A stretch of 42,679 nt of DNA from an uncultured bacterium. Lineage in GTDB: Bacteria > Patescibacteriota > Minisyncoccia > Moranbacterales > UBA2206. How positions within the stretch are numbered: position 1 is the stretch's first letter; every line of letters begins with the position of its first letter. The stretch is from the NCBI GenBank assembly GCA_903841185.1, contig CAIMIV010000048.1:1-42679 (forward strand), read 5' to 3'. Below, piece after piece: positions 16,905 through 26,047 of this stretch. The notes below the pieces were generated by a model. It was not told the DNA's origin, searched no databases, and worked only from the letters and a program-made list of their open reading frames with translations. The translations under genes were made by a program, and so were the position numbers.

Positions 16905-17711
16905 TTAAAACATAAATAAATCTAGATACCAATGCGCAATGGGCGCATACCAAAACAGGGTGATGATGGTGCCTAGCACCAAAAATGGGGCAAACGGCAA
17001 CTGACTGCCCATCTTTTTCTTCTTCGCCAGAATCAGTCCAATGCCGGTGAGCGCTCCAATGGAAAAAGCCAAGAGCAGCGCCAACAAAATGTTCGGCCAC
17101 CCAGTTAGCAATCCCAAAAGAATCACCAAATAGGCGTCGCCCATCCCCATCCATTTCTCCTTGCTCACCGCCACCATAGCAAAGAAAAAAGAGAAAGCCA
17201 CTGTAGCAGCCAACAAGCCGGAATAGGTCAAGAAATTGGTAATCTGCATACCGGCATGGATTTCTCGTCCTCCGTCAATGAAAAGCGTGAAAACGATAGC
17301 GCCAAAAATAGCTGACCACAACACAATGCTGGGAATTTCCATATACAAAAAATCATACACCAGAATCACCACCAAGCAAGAAAGCATGGCCAGATAATAA
17401 CCAGCGGTAATCCAAGAAAACAAGTCGGTTTCCTGAAAAAAATAGTGTCCCACTAGCACAAACAAGAGAGCGGTCATGACTTCCACGATGGGATATTGCC
17501 AAGAAATCTTGGCTTGGCAGGAGCGGCACCGAAATTTGAGCAAAATGAAACTGATGACCGGGATGTTATCATACCAAGCGATGGTGCTTTGGCAATGCGG
17601 ACAATGCGACCGGCCAGACACCAAAGTTTCCGCCACCCGCAAACGATAGACCACCACATTCAAAAAACTGCCAATGGCCAGACCGAGGATAAAAAAGATA
17701 AGTGGTGTCAT
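16905..17711 (-). CDS. pilD: Prepilin peptidase / N-methyltransferase
   Basis: A 268-residue polytopic membrane aspartic protease that cuts prepilin leaders and may methylate the new N-terminus. The cytoplasmic zinc-binding region (CPHC and CRSC, residues ~37-65) is intact. The catalytic aspartates are visible in VYDFLYMEIPS and GMGDAYL (the GxGD motif). About eight hydrophobic segments fit the family. It lies within the pilus cluster between a pilin gene and the minor-pilin set, so its substrates are all encoded next to it. Confidence 0.93.
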   Translation of the reverse strand: MTPLIFFILGLAIGSFLNVVVYRLRVAETLVSGRSHCPHCQSTIAWYDNIPVISFILLKFRCRSCQAKISWQYPIVEVMTALLFVLVGHYFFQETDLFSWITAGYYLAMLSCLVVILVYDFLYMEIPSIVLWSAIFGAIVFTLFIDGGREIHAGMQITNFLTYSGLLAATVAFSFFFAMVAVSKEKWMGMGDAYLVILLGLLTGWPNILLALLLAFSIGALTGIGLILAKKKKMGSQLPFAPFLVLGTIITLFWYAPIAHWYLDLFMF

Positions 17712-17739
17712 GGTGATTTTTTTAGTAAATTATATTTTA

Positions 17740-17829
17740 TGTGCCTCGCCTGCACTCTAACTTTTTTAGAATCTGTCGCTAGAGCACATACGAGGCTTGC
17801 CAATTTCGCCTAGGCGCTTAAATTGGCAA
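17740..17829. repeat. Two adjacent inverted repeats downstream of a pilin gene
   Basis: GCCTCG..CGAGGC with inner CACTCTA/TAGAGCA (about 17740-17796) is followed by TTGCCAATTT..AAATTGGCAA around CGCCTAGGCG (17797-17829). They may help end or stabilise the pilin transcript. No T-run follows, so a simple terminator is not claimed. Confidence 0.5.
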
Positions 17830-17866
17830 ACCAAAAACTCAATTTCTTCTTATGTCATCATGCTGA

Positions 17867-18265
17867 CTATAAGACTGTGCAAGTATCCAAAGCAAACGCT
17901 GTGCCTGCAGGTTTTTCATAGCCATTTTGAGTAATGACTATCCCATTACAGTTACTACCAGCTGTTGTGCTGGTTGGAGACACGCCAATCGCAAACGTCC
18001 CGTCACCAGTACATACAGCTGTACCAGCAGCGATAGTTGCTTTCGAGAAAGCTGGCAGAGTGATCGGTGCATTCGCAACAGCTCCGTCGCAAGTCATAAC
18101 ACCGGCGGAAGAGATACTGGACACTTCACCTTTGTAGGCAGCCACATTAGCCTTGGTTCTGGCGGAGTTCAAACTCACCAAAACGATAGAAGCCAAAATA
18201 CCGATGATCGCGATTACGATCAAGAGTTCGATCAAGGTAAAACCTTTCATCATTTTATTTTTCAT
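17867..18265 (-). CDS. Type IV pilin (major-pilin candidate)
   Basis: A 132-residue prepilin with the leader MKNKMMKG followed by [18 protein letters not shown], and SLNSARTKAN as in typical type IVa pilins. Gly precedes the cleavage site. A short C-terminal domain has four Cys. The strong, distinctive leader (AACTAGAAAGGCGGGTGAA) shared with the 14093-14521 pilin, plus hairpins downstream, suggests a separately and highly expressed gene. Which of the two pilins is the major subunit cannot be decided from sequence. Confidence 0.88.
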   Translation of the reverse strand: MKNKMMKGFTLIELLIVIAIIGILASIVLVSLNSARTKANVAAYKGEVSSISSAGVMTCDGAVANAPITLPAFSKATIAAGTAVCTGDGTFAIGVSPTSTTAGSNCNGIVITQNGYEKPAGTAFALDTCTVL

Positions 18266-18290
18266 ATATTCACCCGCCTTTCTAGTTTTT
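18266..18290 (-). promoter_or_regulatory. Conserved pilin leader motif, copy 2
   Basis: AACTAGAAAGGCGGGTGAA on the minus strand lies immediately before the ATG and is identical to 14522-14546 over 19 bases. Confidence 0.6.
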
Positions 18291-18367
18291 TGCTCTAAAA
18301 TTCTATCTTTAAAAAAATTTTAGGTCTTAGTTAATTATCTCTATTAAAAAAATCACATTTCTCTTTT

Positions 18368-18829
18368 TTAGTGACAGGCATTTTTGCTCACGTTGCAACT
18401 AATCGCCGTCTGTCCATTCTTGGTTGCTCCAAAAACATAGGTATCATCTATCAGGCCACTTTGGGCGGCCGTGATACTCCAGCCGGTTTTCGCCACTATA
18501 TCCGGCCACACGTTGGTATGCCCTGCCACCGCCGTTCCTGACCCGTCCGTGCAAATAGGGTGCCCAGCCACGAATCCGTCCGTTCCTCCGCCATCAATCG
18601 CACACATCGTCATCTCCGACATAACACTGGACAAGGTGGAAAGTGCCGAAGCTCGACTAGCCTTCTCCCTAGTTGAACCGAGACTGACCAGCACAATCGA
18701 AGCCAGAATGCCGATAATGGCAATGACCATCAACAGCTCGACGAGAGTGAAGCCCCGCCCATTGATCTGCTTCGCAGAATCTTTAGTTCGGAGGATAGGC
18801 GCAGTAAATTTATTATTATCTTCTTTCAT
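18368..18829 (-). CDS. Type IV pilin-like protein with a long leader
   Basis: A 153-residue prepilin. Starting at MKEDNNKF, the leader is 26 residues and ends in GRG before [19 protein letters not shown], longer than the 8-residue leaders of the two major-type pilins. The body has GSTREKASRASALSTLSSVM, an alpha-1 extension, and Cys near residues 76, 93, 144 and 151. The stop of pilC lies 10 bases upstream of the start, so it is probably translated from the pilC transcript. Its role may be minor or regulatory. Confidence 0.8.
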   Translation of the reverse strand: MKEDNNKFTAPILRTKDSAKQINGRGFTLVELLMVIAIIGILASIVLVSLGSTREKASRASALSTLSSVMSEMTMCAIDGGGTDGFVAGHPICTDGSGTAVAGHTNVWPDIVAKTGWSITAAQSGLIDDTYVFGATKNGQTAISCNVSKNACH

Positions 18830-18839
18830 TTTTCTAATC

Positions 18840-20057
18840 CTAGAGTTGACCAGCAATATTGTAGATGGGCATAATCACCGAAAAAGCCAGCACACCCACT
18901 GCTATTCCAATTATCACCATCAGCAATGGTTCAATCAAGGTCGACAAATTTTTGGCCATATCCAGAGCCTCCTTGTTATAAAATCTAGCCACGTGTTGCA
19001 AAACAGAGTCAATTTGACCGGATTCTTCTCCCACACGCACCATCTGAGAAACAATGGAGGGAATTTGATCGGGATATTTCTGCAACACCGCACTAATCGT
19101 CCCTCCCACTTTGATTTCATCGGCCGCTTTCAGAAAAATCTCCTCATACACCACATTACCCACCACCGAACTGACAATGGTGAGTGATTGAATAATCGGG
19201 ATGCCACCTGTCAAAAGCACTCCTAGATTATCGGCAAAACGGGAGACATACAAATATTTGTAGATGGTGCCAAAGATGGGCAATTTTATTTTTACCCGAT
19301 CCCATTCCTTGGATCCGTCTTCTGAATTGATATAATAGATGATCGCCGCCACGAAACCAATGATGATGAGCCCGACTGCCCACCAATAGTCTTTCATGAA
19401 ATCACTCAGAGCAATCACCATTTTAGTGTAGATAGGTAATTGTACTTTTGCCCCCAAGCCCTTTATCATCATGGTCAATTTAGGTAAAACCATAGTCATC
19501 ACTAAAAAACCAATGATAAAAAATACTATTAAAACAACTATCGGATACGTCATAGCTGATTTCACCTTGGAAGTCAGTTCATAATTTTTCTCGATATTAT
19601 CTGCGATATATTCTACTGACTTTCGCAGGTTGCCAGAAATTTCTCCGGCGTGCACAATATTGATAGAAAGAAGAGAAAAAACATTTTGATGTTTTTTCAA
19701 AGCATCCGAAAGCGCCATACCATCCTGAATGTCTCCCGCCATCTCCGTAATCACTTTTTGAAAATATTTATTTTCCATTTGCTCCTTGATAGCTATGAGA
19801 GCGGCAATAATCGGCACCTTGGCTTCAATCAAAATTGCTAGTTGCCGAAAGAAAATCATTAGCTCTTTTTGATTCACGCCATCAAAGTATCTGGACAAGG
19901 TCTTTTCTATGTCATGACTCTCTTTTTCAGTTGTCACGGAAAGCGGATAGAGTTGATTTTTTTGCAACAAGTCTACCGCCACCTCGGCATTAATGGCATC
20001 AATCACTCCTTCTTTTATTTCTCCATTTTTATTTCTGGCTTTGAAAACAAATTTCAT
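18840..20057 (-). CDS. pilC: Type IV pilus inner-membrane platform protein
   Basis: A 405-residue protein with two GspF/T2SF domains, each with a helical bundle and membrane segments (for example VVLIVFFIIGFLVMTMVLP and the C-terminal PLLMVIIGIAVGVLAFSVI). The N-terminal ~60 residues form the usual cytoplasmic K-x-x-G-E-I-x-E-G-V-I-D-A domain. It couples PilB and PilT ATPase movements to pilin insertion and removal. Its own -10 near 20120 suggests that transcription can restart here. Confidence 0.92.
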   Translation of the reverse strand: MKFVFKARNKNGEIKEGVIDAINAEVAVDLLQKNQLYPLSVTTEKESHDIEKTLSRYFDGVNQKELMIFFRQLAILIEAKVPIIAALIAIKEQMENKYFQKVITEMAGDIQDGMALSDALKKHQNVFSLLSINIVHAGEISGNLRKSVEYIADNIEKNYELTSKVKSAMTYPIVVLIVFFIIGFLVMTMVLPKLTMMIKGLGAKVQLPIYTKMVIALSDFMKDYWWAVGLIIIGFVAAIIYYINSEDGSKEWDRVKIKLPIFGTIYKYLYVSRFADNLGVLLTGGIPIIQSLTIVSSVVGNVVYEEIFLKAADEIKVGGTISAVLQKYPDQIPSIVSQMVRVGEESGQIDSVLQHVARFYNKEALDMAKNLSTLIEPLLMVIIGIAVGVLAFSVIMPIYNIAGQL

Positions 20058-20119
20058 TTTTTTATCTTAATTCCTCAAAAAAATTATTGACTCCAGATTT
20101 TGTTCCTTCCTATACATTT

Positions 20120-20125
20120 AGTATA
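20120..20125 (-). promoter_or_regulatory. -10 element upstream of pilC
   Basis: GTGTATACTAAA on the minus strand, about 65 bases before the pilC ATG. No good -35 is seen. Confidence 0.4.
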
Positions 20126-20166
20126 CACTATTTTTTGCAAAAAGCCTATCATCCGATGTGACGCAA

Positions 20167-21240
20167 CTAGCGCAACAGTGTCTGGAAACTGCTAGGCTCT
20201 TTGGCAAAAGACAATGCCGTGTCCAGCGAAACGACGCCTTGCCGCACCAGATTAGCCAGTGAGCGATCCATGGTCACCATCCCCTGATCCGAACTGGTTT
20301 CAATAACATTGTCTATCTGATAGGATTTGTCTTCGCGAATCAAATTTTCCACCGCATGATTTTTGATCATGATTTCTACTGCCGGAATTCTGCCACCATC
20401 CGCTCTGGGTACCAAGCGTTGAGAAATCACCCCTAACAGAGTGTTGGCCAATTGCGACCGCACTTGATTTTGTTGGTGTGAAGGAAAAACATCGATAATT
20501 CGATCAATGGTCTGCGCCGAGTCATTGGTATGCAAAGTCGCAAAAATCAGATGCCCGGTTTCGGCGGCGGTCATGGCGATGCTGATACTCTCCAAATCCC
20601 GCAGCTCGCCTACTAGAATCACGTTAGCATCTTCGCGCAAAACAGCCTTCAGGGCTGATTGAAAAGTCTTGGAATCCTGATACACCTCTCTTTGATTAAT
20701 AATACATTTATCTTGCTCATGCACATATTCAATCGGGTCCTCAATAGTGATAATGTGCTTTTCCTGCGTATGATTGATTTCTTGAATAAGTGCCGCCAAT
20801 GTAGTAGATTTGCCATGCCCCACGGGACCAACAACCAAAACCAAACCTTGAGTCACTTTCGTAAAGTCGTACAACATTTCCGGCATATTGAGCTCGTCCA
20901 AACGTTTGATTTCCCGGGGAATCAGCCGCATGGCCACACTGACATAGCCCTGTTGAAAAAAAACATTCACTCGAAAGCGCGCTTTGTCTTCAAAATTATA
21001 GGACAAGTCCACCTGCCCCTGGTCCAGGAATTTCTTCTTGTTCTCTTCTCCCATAATCACATCGCTCATTGTTTCGGTGTCTTCCGGCGTCAGCATTTTG
21101 TCTTGAGTGAGAGGAAACAACTTACCTTCGATGCGCAGAGTAGGATAGCGCCCCACTACCAAATGCAAATCTGAGGCGCCTTGTTGCGCCACTAACCGCA
21201 TTAAATTTTTGACTCGCTGCTCAGTGTGTAATGTTGCCAT
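20167..21240 (-). CDS. pilT: Pilus retraction ATPase
   Basis: A 357-residue hexameric motor that depolymerises pili. The Walker A is GPVGHGKSTT, with Val and His where most PilT proteins have Thr and Ser. The Walker B is VILVGELRDLESI, and the Asp and His boxes (TIEDPIEYVHE; TGHLIFATLHTNDSAQTIDR) are complete, and the C-terminal region keeps the usual RxxAxEIM-like helix as AVEIM. It lies between the response-regulator gene and pilC. It is probably functional despite the P-loop substitutions, because Gly-Lys-Ser-Thr is kept. Confidence 0.93.
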   Translation of the reverse strand: MATLHTEQRVKNLMRLVAQQGASDLHLVVGRYPTLRIEGKLFPLTQDKMLTPEDTETMSDVIMGEENKKKFLDQGQVDLSYNFEDKARFRVNVFFQQGYVSVAMRLIPREIKRLDELNMPEMLYDFTKVTQGLVLVVGPVGHGKSTTLAALIQEINHTQEKHIITIEDPIEYVHEQDKCIINQREVYQDSKTFQSALKAVLREDANVILVGELRDLESISIAMTAAETGHLIFATLHTNDSAQTIDRIIDVFPSHQQNQVRSQLANTLLGVISQRLVPRADGGRIPAVEIMIKNHAVENLIREDKSYQIDNVIETSSDQGMVTMDRSLANLVRQGVVSLDTALSFAKEPSSFQTLLR

Positions 21241-21265
21241 ATTATTTTTTTATTTTTACTAACTT

Positions 21266-21649
21266 TTAGGCCTTGGGTAAAAAGGTTCTAATTTTTTCCA
21301 AAACCTCCGAAGGTGTGAAATGTGACTTAATCAAATAGTCATTAGCTCCCAACTCTATCCCCCTGCCAATCTCATCTTTCTGACTGAGATTAGTCAGCAA
21401 AATAATAGGAATTTTATTCAGTTTTTCATCTTGCTTAATTTTCTCCAGTACTTCCAAGCCATTCACATACGGCATCAAGATATCCAACAAAATCAAATCA
21501 GGAACGAGCTCTCCTCCCTCCAATTTTTTCAAAGCCTCCATGCCATTCTCCGCACATACCACCTCAAAGCCCTCCCCCAATAGCTTTGTCTGATAGATGT
21601 CCATCACAAAAGCATCATCCTCGATTACCATAATAGTTTGTTTTTCCAT
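21266..21649 (-). CDS. CheY-like single-domain response regulator
   Basis: A 127-residue receiver domain with no output domain. The acidic pair is in VIEDDAF, the phospho-accepting Asp in LILLDILMP, the switch Thr in LLTNLS and the conserved Lys in YLIKSHF. It lies between pilB and pilT, with 25 bases to pilT, so it is probably part of the pilus transcript and acts on motor choice or twitching in the manner of PilG/PilH. No histidine kinase is present in the window. Confidence 0.88.
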   Translation of the reverse strand: MEKQTIMVIEDDAFVMDIYQTKLLGEGFEVVCAENGMEALKKLEGGELVPDLILLDILMPYVNGLEVLEKIKQDEKLNKIPIILLTNLSQKDEIGRGIELGANDYLIKSHFTPSEVLEKIRTFLPKA

Positions 21650-21705
21650 ATTTTTCTAAAAAAATTATTATTTCTATGACTTATACTAAATTAATTTCAA
21701 TCGTT

Positions 21706-21742
21706 GGAGGTTGAACCTCCATTTTAGGGAGGCTCAACCTCC
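21706..21742. repeat. Paired GGAGGTT-AACCTCC palindromes
   Basis: GGAGGTTGAACCTCC, seven bases, then GGGAGGCTCAACCTCC. Each is self-complementary, and they can also pair with one another. They lie between pilB and the response regulator, with a relative at 16881-16895. Confidence 0.6.
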
Positions 21743-21772
21743 TGAAGGCATAATTCCTAATTTTGCCAAAAA

Positions 21773-23419
21773 CTATTCTCCCTCCATTATACTACTATCT
21801 GTCACTCTTTCAATCTCCTCCAAAATAGTCATCCCTTTCAGCATTTTCAAAATGCCATCTTGCCGGATAGTCAAAATTCCCATTTTGTTTCTTTCTTCAG
21901 TTATTAAAATCTCATTCCCATTCTTCTCAATGATAATATTTTTCATGGCCTCCGTAATTTTCACCACTTCAAAAATCGCCAACCGACCTACGAGTCCCGT
22001 CTCATTGCAACCATCGCAGCCTTTTCCTTTGAAAAGAACTATTTTTTTGGACAAATCAATTCCGTATTTTTCCAATTCTTTTTTAGGGATATTGGCGATC
22101 TCTCTCATAATTTTTTCTTGCATCACGGCGGAAACTTCTATTTCTGATTTGCATTTCTCACAAATCCGTCGCACCAAGCGTTGCGCCATCACCAAACGCA
22201 GTGAGGAAGACAACAAAAAAGGTTCGATCCCCATATCCACCATCCGAGAAATACTGCCGATGGCGGTGTTGGTGTGCAAGGTGGAAAACATCAAATGCCC
22301 CGTCAGAGCGGCATGCACTGCCAGTTCCGCCGTTTCCGAATCACGAATCTCACCCACCATGATGACGTTGGGGTCTTGGCGCAAAATCGTCCGCAAACCG
22401 GAAGCAAAGGTGTAACCAATCTCCGGTTTGATTTGACTTTGATTTAAGCCCTCAATATTATATTCTATCGGATCTTCCAAAGTAATGATGTTTCTTTCCT
22501 CATTATTCAAAATTTTGAGCAAGCCATAGAGAGTGGTCGATTTTCCCGAGCCCGTCGGTCCCGTCATCAGAATCATACCATAGGATTCTTGGATAGCCAT
22601 TTTCACATGCTCCAGGGCAGAACCAATCATCCCCATAGATTCTATATTGCCCACGCCATTATCCTTATCCAGAATTCTCATCACCATTTTTTCTCCATTG
22701 ATAACCGGCAATGTTGAAACCCGAAAGTCTATCGGCTTTCCCTCGTGTATAATCCTAAAACGCCCATCTTGCGGCTTTCTTTTTTCGTCTATTTTCAAAT
22801 TAGAAAGGATTTTTATGCGGGAAACTACCACCGGACCAACTTCCTTGGGGATAGTGAGGCTCATGTGCAACACGCCGTCCACGCGAAACCGAACACGGAA
22901 ACCTTCCTCCATCGGCTCAATGTGAATATCACTGGCATGCCCTTCGATGGCGTGACTAATAATGACCTGCACCAATTTGGCAACAGGCGTATCTTTGATA
23001 AACTCCTCCTTCGCATCAATACTGTCCTTTTTTTGTTTTTTATCATCGCTAAAAATAATATCTCCCGCGACTGATTTGACAGCATTGTCCACAATTTCGC
23101 TGGAACTGCTATAAAACTTCATTAGCTCCTTAAAGGTCGCCTCGGAAACCAAATACAAAGCAATCTCTCTTTCATCTTTTTCGCTCATAAAACGCAGGGT
23201 ATTGAGAGCCTCAATGTTTTGCGGGTCTATGATGGCCACTTTGATCTTTTCCACATCACTCTCAAAAGGGAAAATCTTATTTCTCTCAGCTACCTCCTCT
23301 GAAATCAAGGAAATGGTATTTTCCTCAATTTTTTTGGGAAGTTTTTCCAAAAAATTCATCCCGAGTTCCTTGGCTCTCGCCATAATAGCACCATCTTTTT
23401 CGATATCCTCGTTTTTCAT
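21773..23419 (-). CDS. pilB: Pilus extension ATPase
   Basis: A 548-residue GspE/PilB-family motor. The start is placed at MKNEDIEKDG; a longer frame would overlap the upstream gene. An MshEN-like N-terminal domain (~1-140) is followed by the ATPase core with Walker A MTGPTGSGKSTT, Asp box TLEDPIEYNI, Walker B VIMVGEIRDSETAE and His box LTGHLMFSTLHTN. The four-Cys metal site of PilB (CEKC and CDGC) distinguishes it from PilT. It is 10 bases downstream of pilO. Confidence 0.93.
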   Translation of the reverse strand: MKNEDIEKDGAIMARAKELGMNFLEKLPKKIEENTISLISEEVAERNKIFPFESDVEKIKVAIIDPQNIEALNTLRFMSEKDEREIALYLVSEATFKELMKFYSSSSEIVDNAVKSVAGDIIFSDDKKQKKDSIDAKEEFIKDTPVAKLVQVIISHAIEGHASDIHIEPMEEGFRVRFRVDGVLHMSLTIPKEVGPVVVSRIKILSNLKIDEKRKPQDGRFRIIHEGKPIDFRVSTLPVINGEKMVMRILDKDNGVGNIESMGMIGSALEHVKMAIQESYGMILMTGPTGSGKSTTLYGLLKILNNEERNIITLEDPIEYNIEGLNQSQIKPEIGYTFASGLRTILRQDPNVIMVGEIRDSETAELAVHAALTGHLMFSTLHTNTAIGSISRMVDMGIEPFLLSSSLRLVMAQRLVRRICEKCKSEIEVSAVMQEKIMREIANIPKKELEKYGIDLSKKIVLFKGKGCDGCNETGLVGRLAIFEVVKITEAMKNIIIEKNGNEILITEERNKMGILTIRQDGILKMLKGMTILEEIERVTDSSIMEGE

Positions 23420-23429
23420 GTTGATTTTT

Positions 23430-24155
23430 TTATAATGCAAATATATTGCTTCTTCCAATAGCTCCAACATCAATACGCGGCATGTCAATGCTGGCTTTTT
23501 TGTGAATGTCATTCACAATGTCTGCATCGAATTGCCCACTGGCAAAAAAACTTTCATTCACCTTGTCGACTGTTTCTATTTTATTCAGATAGCTAAAGGT
23601 CATTTCCGCCTTCGCAGTTAATATATCCGGCGTTTCTGTGGTTCCTTTAGCTATGGTAAGAGTATCAAATCCATTCAACCTCTTGATAGTAGTCAGGGAA
23701 AACAAAAATTTTCTGATTTGATCATACTTGCCGGAAATCCCAATACTAGACTTGATTTTCCTCAACACATTCTTGTCAGCCGGTATTTCCTTTCCCAGGT
23801 CATCATAGAGAACTGCTACCGACTGCATCGCATCATCCTCGGCAAAACCAATCCCGGAAATCGCCACGCCACTCGCAGCTGCCAAAGAATTGATACTAGC
23901 CACTACATATTCATCTTGCTTTTTTTCCGGCAAATATTCGGTTATAGTTTTTTGGTAGGCAGCATTGCTATTGAGACTTTCCAGCAAGCTAGCCGCGTTG
24001 GACTTCTTGCTTTCAACATCAGCAAGTTTCTTATTAGCCTCATCTAACTTGGTCTGCATGACCTTCATGGCACTATATTCGGGGGCGATAATCCAAATAG
24101 CTATAACGAGGATGGCGACTATGGCCAGGGGAAACATTAAAATTTTTACTTTCAT
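23430..24155 (-). CDS. pilO: PilO-like pilus assembly protein
   Basis: A 241-residue bitopic membrane protein: one N-terminal membrane helix (residues ~4-26), a heptad-like coiled coil (~28-70, with KLDEANKKLADVESKK), then a ferredoxin-like periplasmic-side domain (ISGIGF, IGISGKYDQIRKFLFSL). This is PilO architecture, and its position after pilM and pilN supports it. It would dimerise with PilN to connect the cytoplasmic ring to the pilus. Sequence conservation is low, so the assignment rests partly on gene order. Confidence 0.8.
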   Translation of the reverse strand: MKVKILMFPLAIVAILVIAIWIIAPEYSAMKVMQTKLDEANKKLADVESKKSNAASLLESLNSNAAYQKTITEYLPEKKQDEYVVASINSLAAASGVAISGIGFAEDDAMQSVAVLYDDLGKEIPADKNVLRKIKSSIGISGKYDQIRKFLFSLTTIKRLNGFDTLTIAKGTTETPDILTAKAEMTFSYLNKIETVDKVNESFFASGQFDADIVNDIHKKASIDMPRIDVGAIGRSNIFAL

Positions 24156-24164
24156 TTTTTTATA

Positions 24165-24179
24165 AACTCCGTAGGAGTT
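24165..24179. repeat. Small palindrome AACTCC-GTA-GGAGTT
   Basis: A perfect 6-bp-arm hairpin in the pilN-pilO spacer, immediately before the pilO start region. It is another example of short palindromes in spacers of this cluster. Confidence 0.5.
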
Positions 24180-24193
24180 ATTTTTAAAATAGA

Positions 24194-24721
24194 TTATTTA
24201 CCAACAATAGTGACGGAAAATTCGATTCCTCCGCCTTCAGCATTCACTTTCGCATCCTTCAGAATGACCTCCGGAAAATATTCCGAATTCTTGAAACTAG
24301 CCACTTGCCTGGCCACCATATCATAATCCCCGGCGACACAGGTCAGTTCCATGGTCTTTTCCGCATCCTTATATCCAAAACTCTTAACCACCACTCCGGC
24401 CACTAAAAATTTCTCCACATTTAATATGGAATCTGTGGTGGAATTTCTCTGGTTGACTACTTCTTTTAGTTTAAAAATCCGACTCTGCAAATCAATGACA
24501 TCCATATTCCTTCCCGTCGTCAAATCTGCCAGAGCGGTAGTGTAGGCTGTCTCAGCTGTGGCTACGTCTGTAGTCAAACTTTTTTCTTTGATGACCAAAA
24601 AGGTAGCTATGCCAGCCATGCCAAGTAAGATAATAAAGGCGATAACCATACCTAGATTAACATTGGGAGATTCTCCGGTTGATCTATTCATTTGACCTGT
24701 GGATAAATTTATATTTGCCAT
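24194..24721 (-). CDS. pilN: PilN-like pilus assembly protein
   Basis: A 175-residue protein with INLSTGQMN near the N-terminus (PilM of other species binds a similar PilN motif, INLLP), one membrane helix (~23-45), a coiled coil, and a small alpha-beta domain. The INL motif is followed by Ser-Thr-Gly instead of Leu-Pro. Together with PilO it forms the assembly scaffold. It lies between pilM (37 bases) and pilO (38 bases). Confidence 0.8.
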   Translation of the reverse strand: MANINLSTGQMNRSTGESPNVNLGMVIAFIILLGMAGIATFLVIKEKSLTTDVATAETAYTTALADLTTGRNMDVIDLQSRIFKLKEVVNQRNSTTDSILNVEKFLVAGVVVKSFGYKDAEKTMELTCVAGDYDMVARQVASFKNSEYFPEVILKDAKVNAEGGGIEFSVTIVGK

Positions 24722-24758
24722 AATTATTTTTTAAAATTTATTTAAAGACATCCTTATT

Positions 24759-25871
24759 TTATTTTTTTGACTGCCCCTCTAAGCCGTTTAATGCCAACCC
24801 GACGGCCACTGAAAGATAGCTCCCCAATTCCGCCATGCGAGGTTGTAGCTTGCTGTCATATTCCACCCGGCTCAGAGGATTGCCGATAATTGCTTTGATA
24901 TTCAACGCCTTAGAAAAATATTCGTCCAAACCGCTCAGTCTGGCGGTGCCGCCGGAAAGAATGATTCCATCCAGAGCGGCCTCGTTGCCACCCTTGCCAT
25001 ACGCCTTCACCACCCGAGCCACTTCGCCAATAATCAGATCAATAACCGGAAACTTCATATTCGATTCAACAGAGAGAAAATTATTGGTGGCAATTTTTAG
25101 CTTTTCCGCTCTTTCCGCGTCCACATTAATGCTGCGCGCAATCACCTTAGTGATGTCTCTACCGCCAGCATCCATGTTCCGATTAGCCTTAATGACTCCT
25201 TTTTCCACCAGGATGATATTGCAGATCCGCGAGCCGATATCCACAATGACAAAATTTCCCTGGTCATTACCCACCAGCGATCGCACCAAGGAAAAACTTT
25301 CAATTTCAATAGAGTGTAGCTTTAGCTTAGTCGCCACAGCTAATTGCTCATATTTAGCCACCTTGTTTTTGGGAGCCGCCACCAAAAGAACTTCTAGTTT
25401 ACTTTCTTCATCATTTTCTTCTTCCGTTGCTGGCTTTTTTTCCTCCGCTACATTGCTCCTATCTAGTATTCGACTAGGGATTTCTTTCTTAATGACTTCC
25501 CAACTCAAGGCAACATCATCCAAAGACATCGGGATATATTTTTTAGCTTCAAAGCGGATAGCCTGATCTAGCTCTTTTTTTCCAATATTAGGAAATTCAA
25601 TCAGCGTGATGAGTCCTCCAAAAGAAGGGATAGAAAAAATAGCTTCCCGGGAAGAAAAATTCCCCTCCTTGAGCATTCTCTTCAAATACTCCGGCAAAGC
25701 CACTTCAAAATACGATTCCTTGATACCTCGGTCATCCAAAAGATTATCAATCGGCATCCAGGCGTAATTGACTAAACTGGGCTTATTGCCATTCATTTTC
25801 AATTCAACCATCTTCACGCTAGACGTGCCAATATCAATACCAATAAATTGTTTTTCACCAAAACCAAACAT
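24759..25871 (-). CDS. pilM: Actin-like pilus assembly ATPase
   Basis: A 370-residue FtsA/actin-fold protein: IGIDIGTSSVK is the phosphate-1 motif, NFVIVDIGSRICNIILV phosphate 2, and DGIILSGGTARLSGLDEYF the adenosine motif. It is the cytoplasmic ring partner of PilN. The start at MFGFGEKQF is typical of the family (F-G-x-x-x-x-I-G-I-D); the longer frame starts before the promoter -10 and would not be transcribed. It is the first gene of the pilus cluster. Confidence 0.9.
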   Translation of the reverse strand: MFGFGEKQFIGIDIGTSSVKMVELKMNGNKPSLVNYAWMPIDNLLDDRGIKESYFEVALPEYLKRMLKEGNFSSREAIFSIPSFGGLITLIEFPNIGKKELDQAIRFEAKKYIPMSLDDVALSWEVIKKEIPSRILDRSNVAEEKKPATEEENDEESKLEVLLVAAPKNKVAKYEQLAVATKLKLHSIEIESFSLVRSLVGNDQGNFVIVDIGSRICNIILVEKGVIKANRNMDAGGRDITKVIARSINVDAERAEKLKIATNNFLSVESNMKFPVIDLIIGEVARVVKAYGKGGNEAALDGIILSGGTARLSGLDEYFSKALNIKAIIGNPLSRVEYDSKLQPRMAELGSYLSVAVGLALNGLEGQSKK

Positions 25872-25913
25872 ATGTTTATTTTTTATTTTACACTTCTTTT
25901 TTTGTTCAGTTTT

Positions 25914-25922
25914 ATTATACCA
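25914..25922 (-). promoter_or_regulatory. Main promoter of the pilus cluster
   Basis: TGGTATAATAAAA on the minus strand, with an extended -10, about 45 bases before pilM. It is identical to the ligA promoter core. Confidence 0.6.
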
Positions 25923-25990
25923 CAATTTTTCTGGAAACAAAATTGTGCCTAGGGAAAGTTATCCACAGGTCTAGAAAAACCCTTTCTTGG

Positions 25991-26019
25991 TTGACATACC
26001 TCTGTTTTAAAAATACACT
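25991..26019 (+). promoter_or_regulatory. Promoter of clpC-comF
   Basis: TTGACA (25991-25996), 17 bases, TACACT (26014-26019). The predicted leader is about 22 bases and has no Shine-Dalgarno sequence. It is divergent from the pilM promoter. Confidence 0.65.
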
Positions 26020-26047
26020 ATTATAGATAATCATTTGTTATAAAAAT

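Noticed and set aside
17797-17829. Simple rho-independent terminator for the 17867-18265 pilin
   Set aside because: The stem is strong, but no T-run follows on the minus strand. It is recorded as a repeat.
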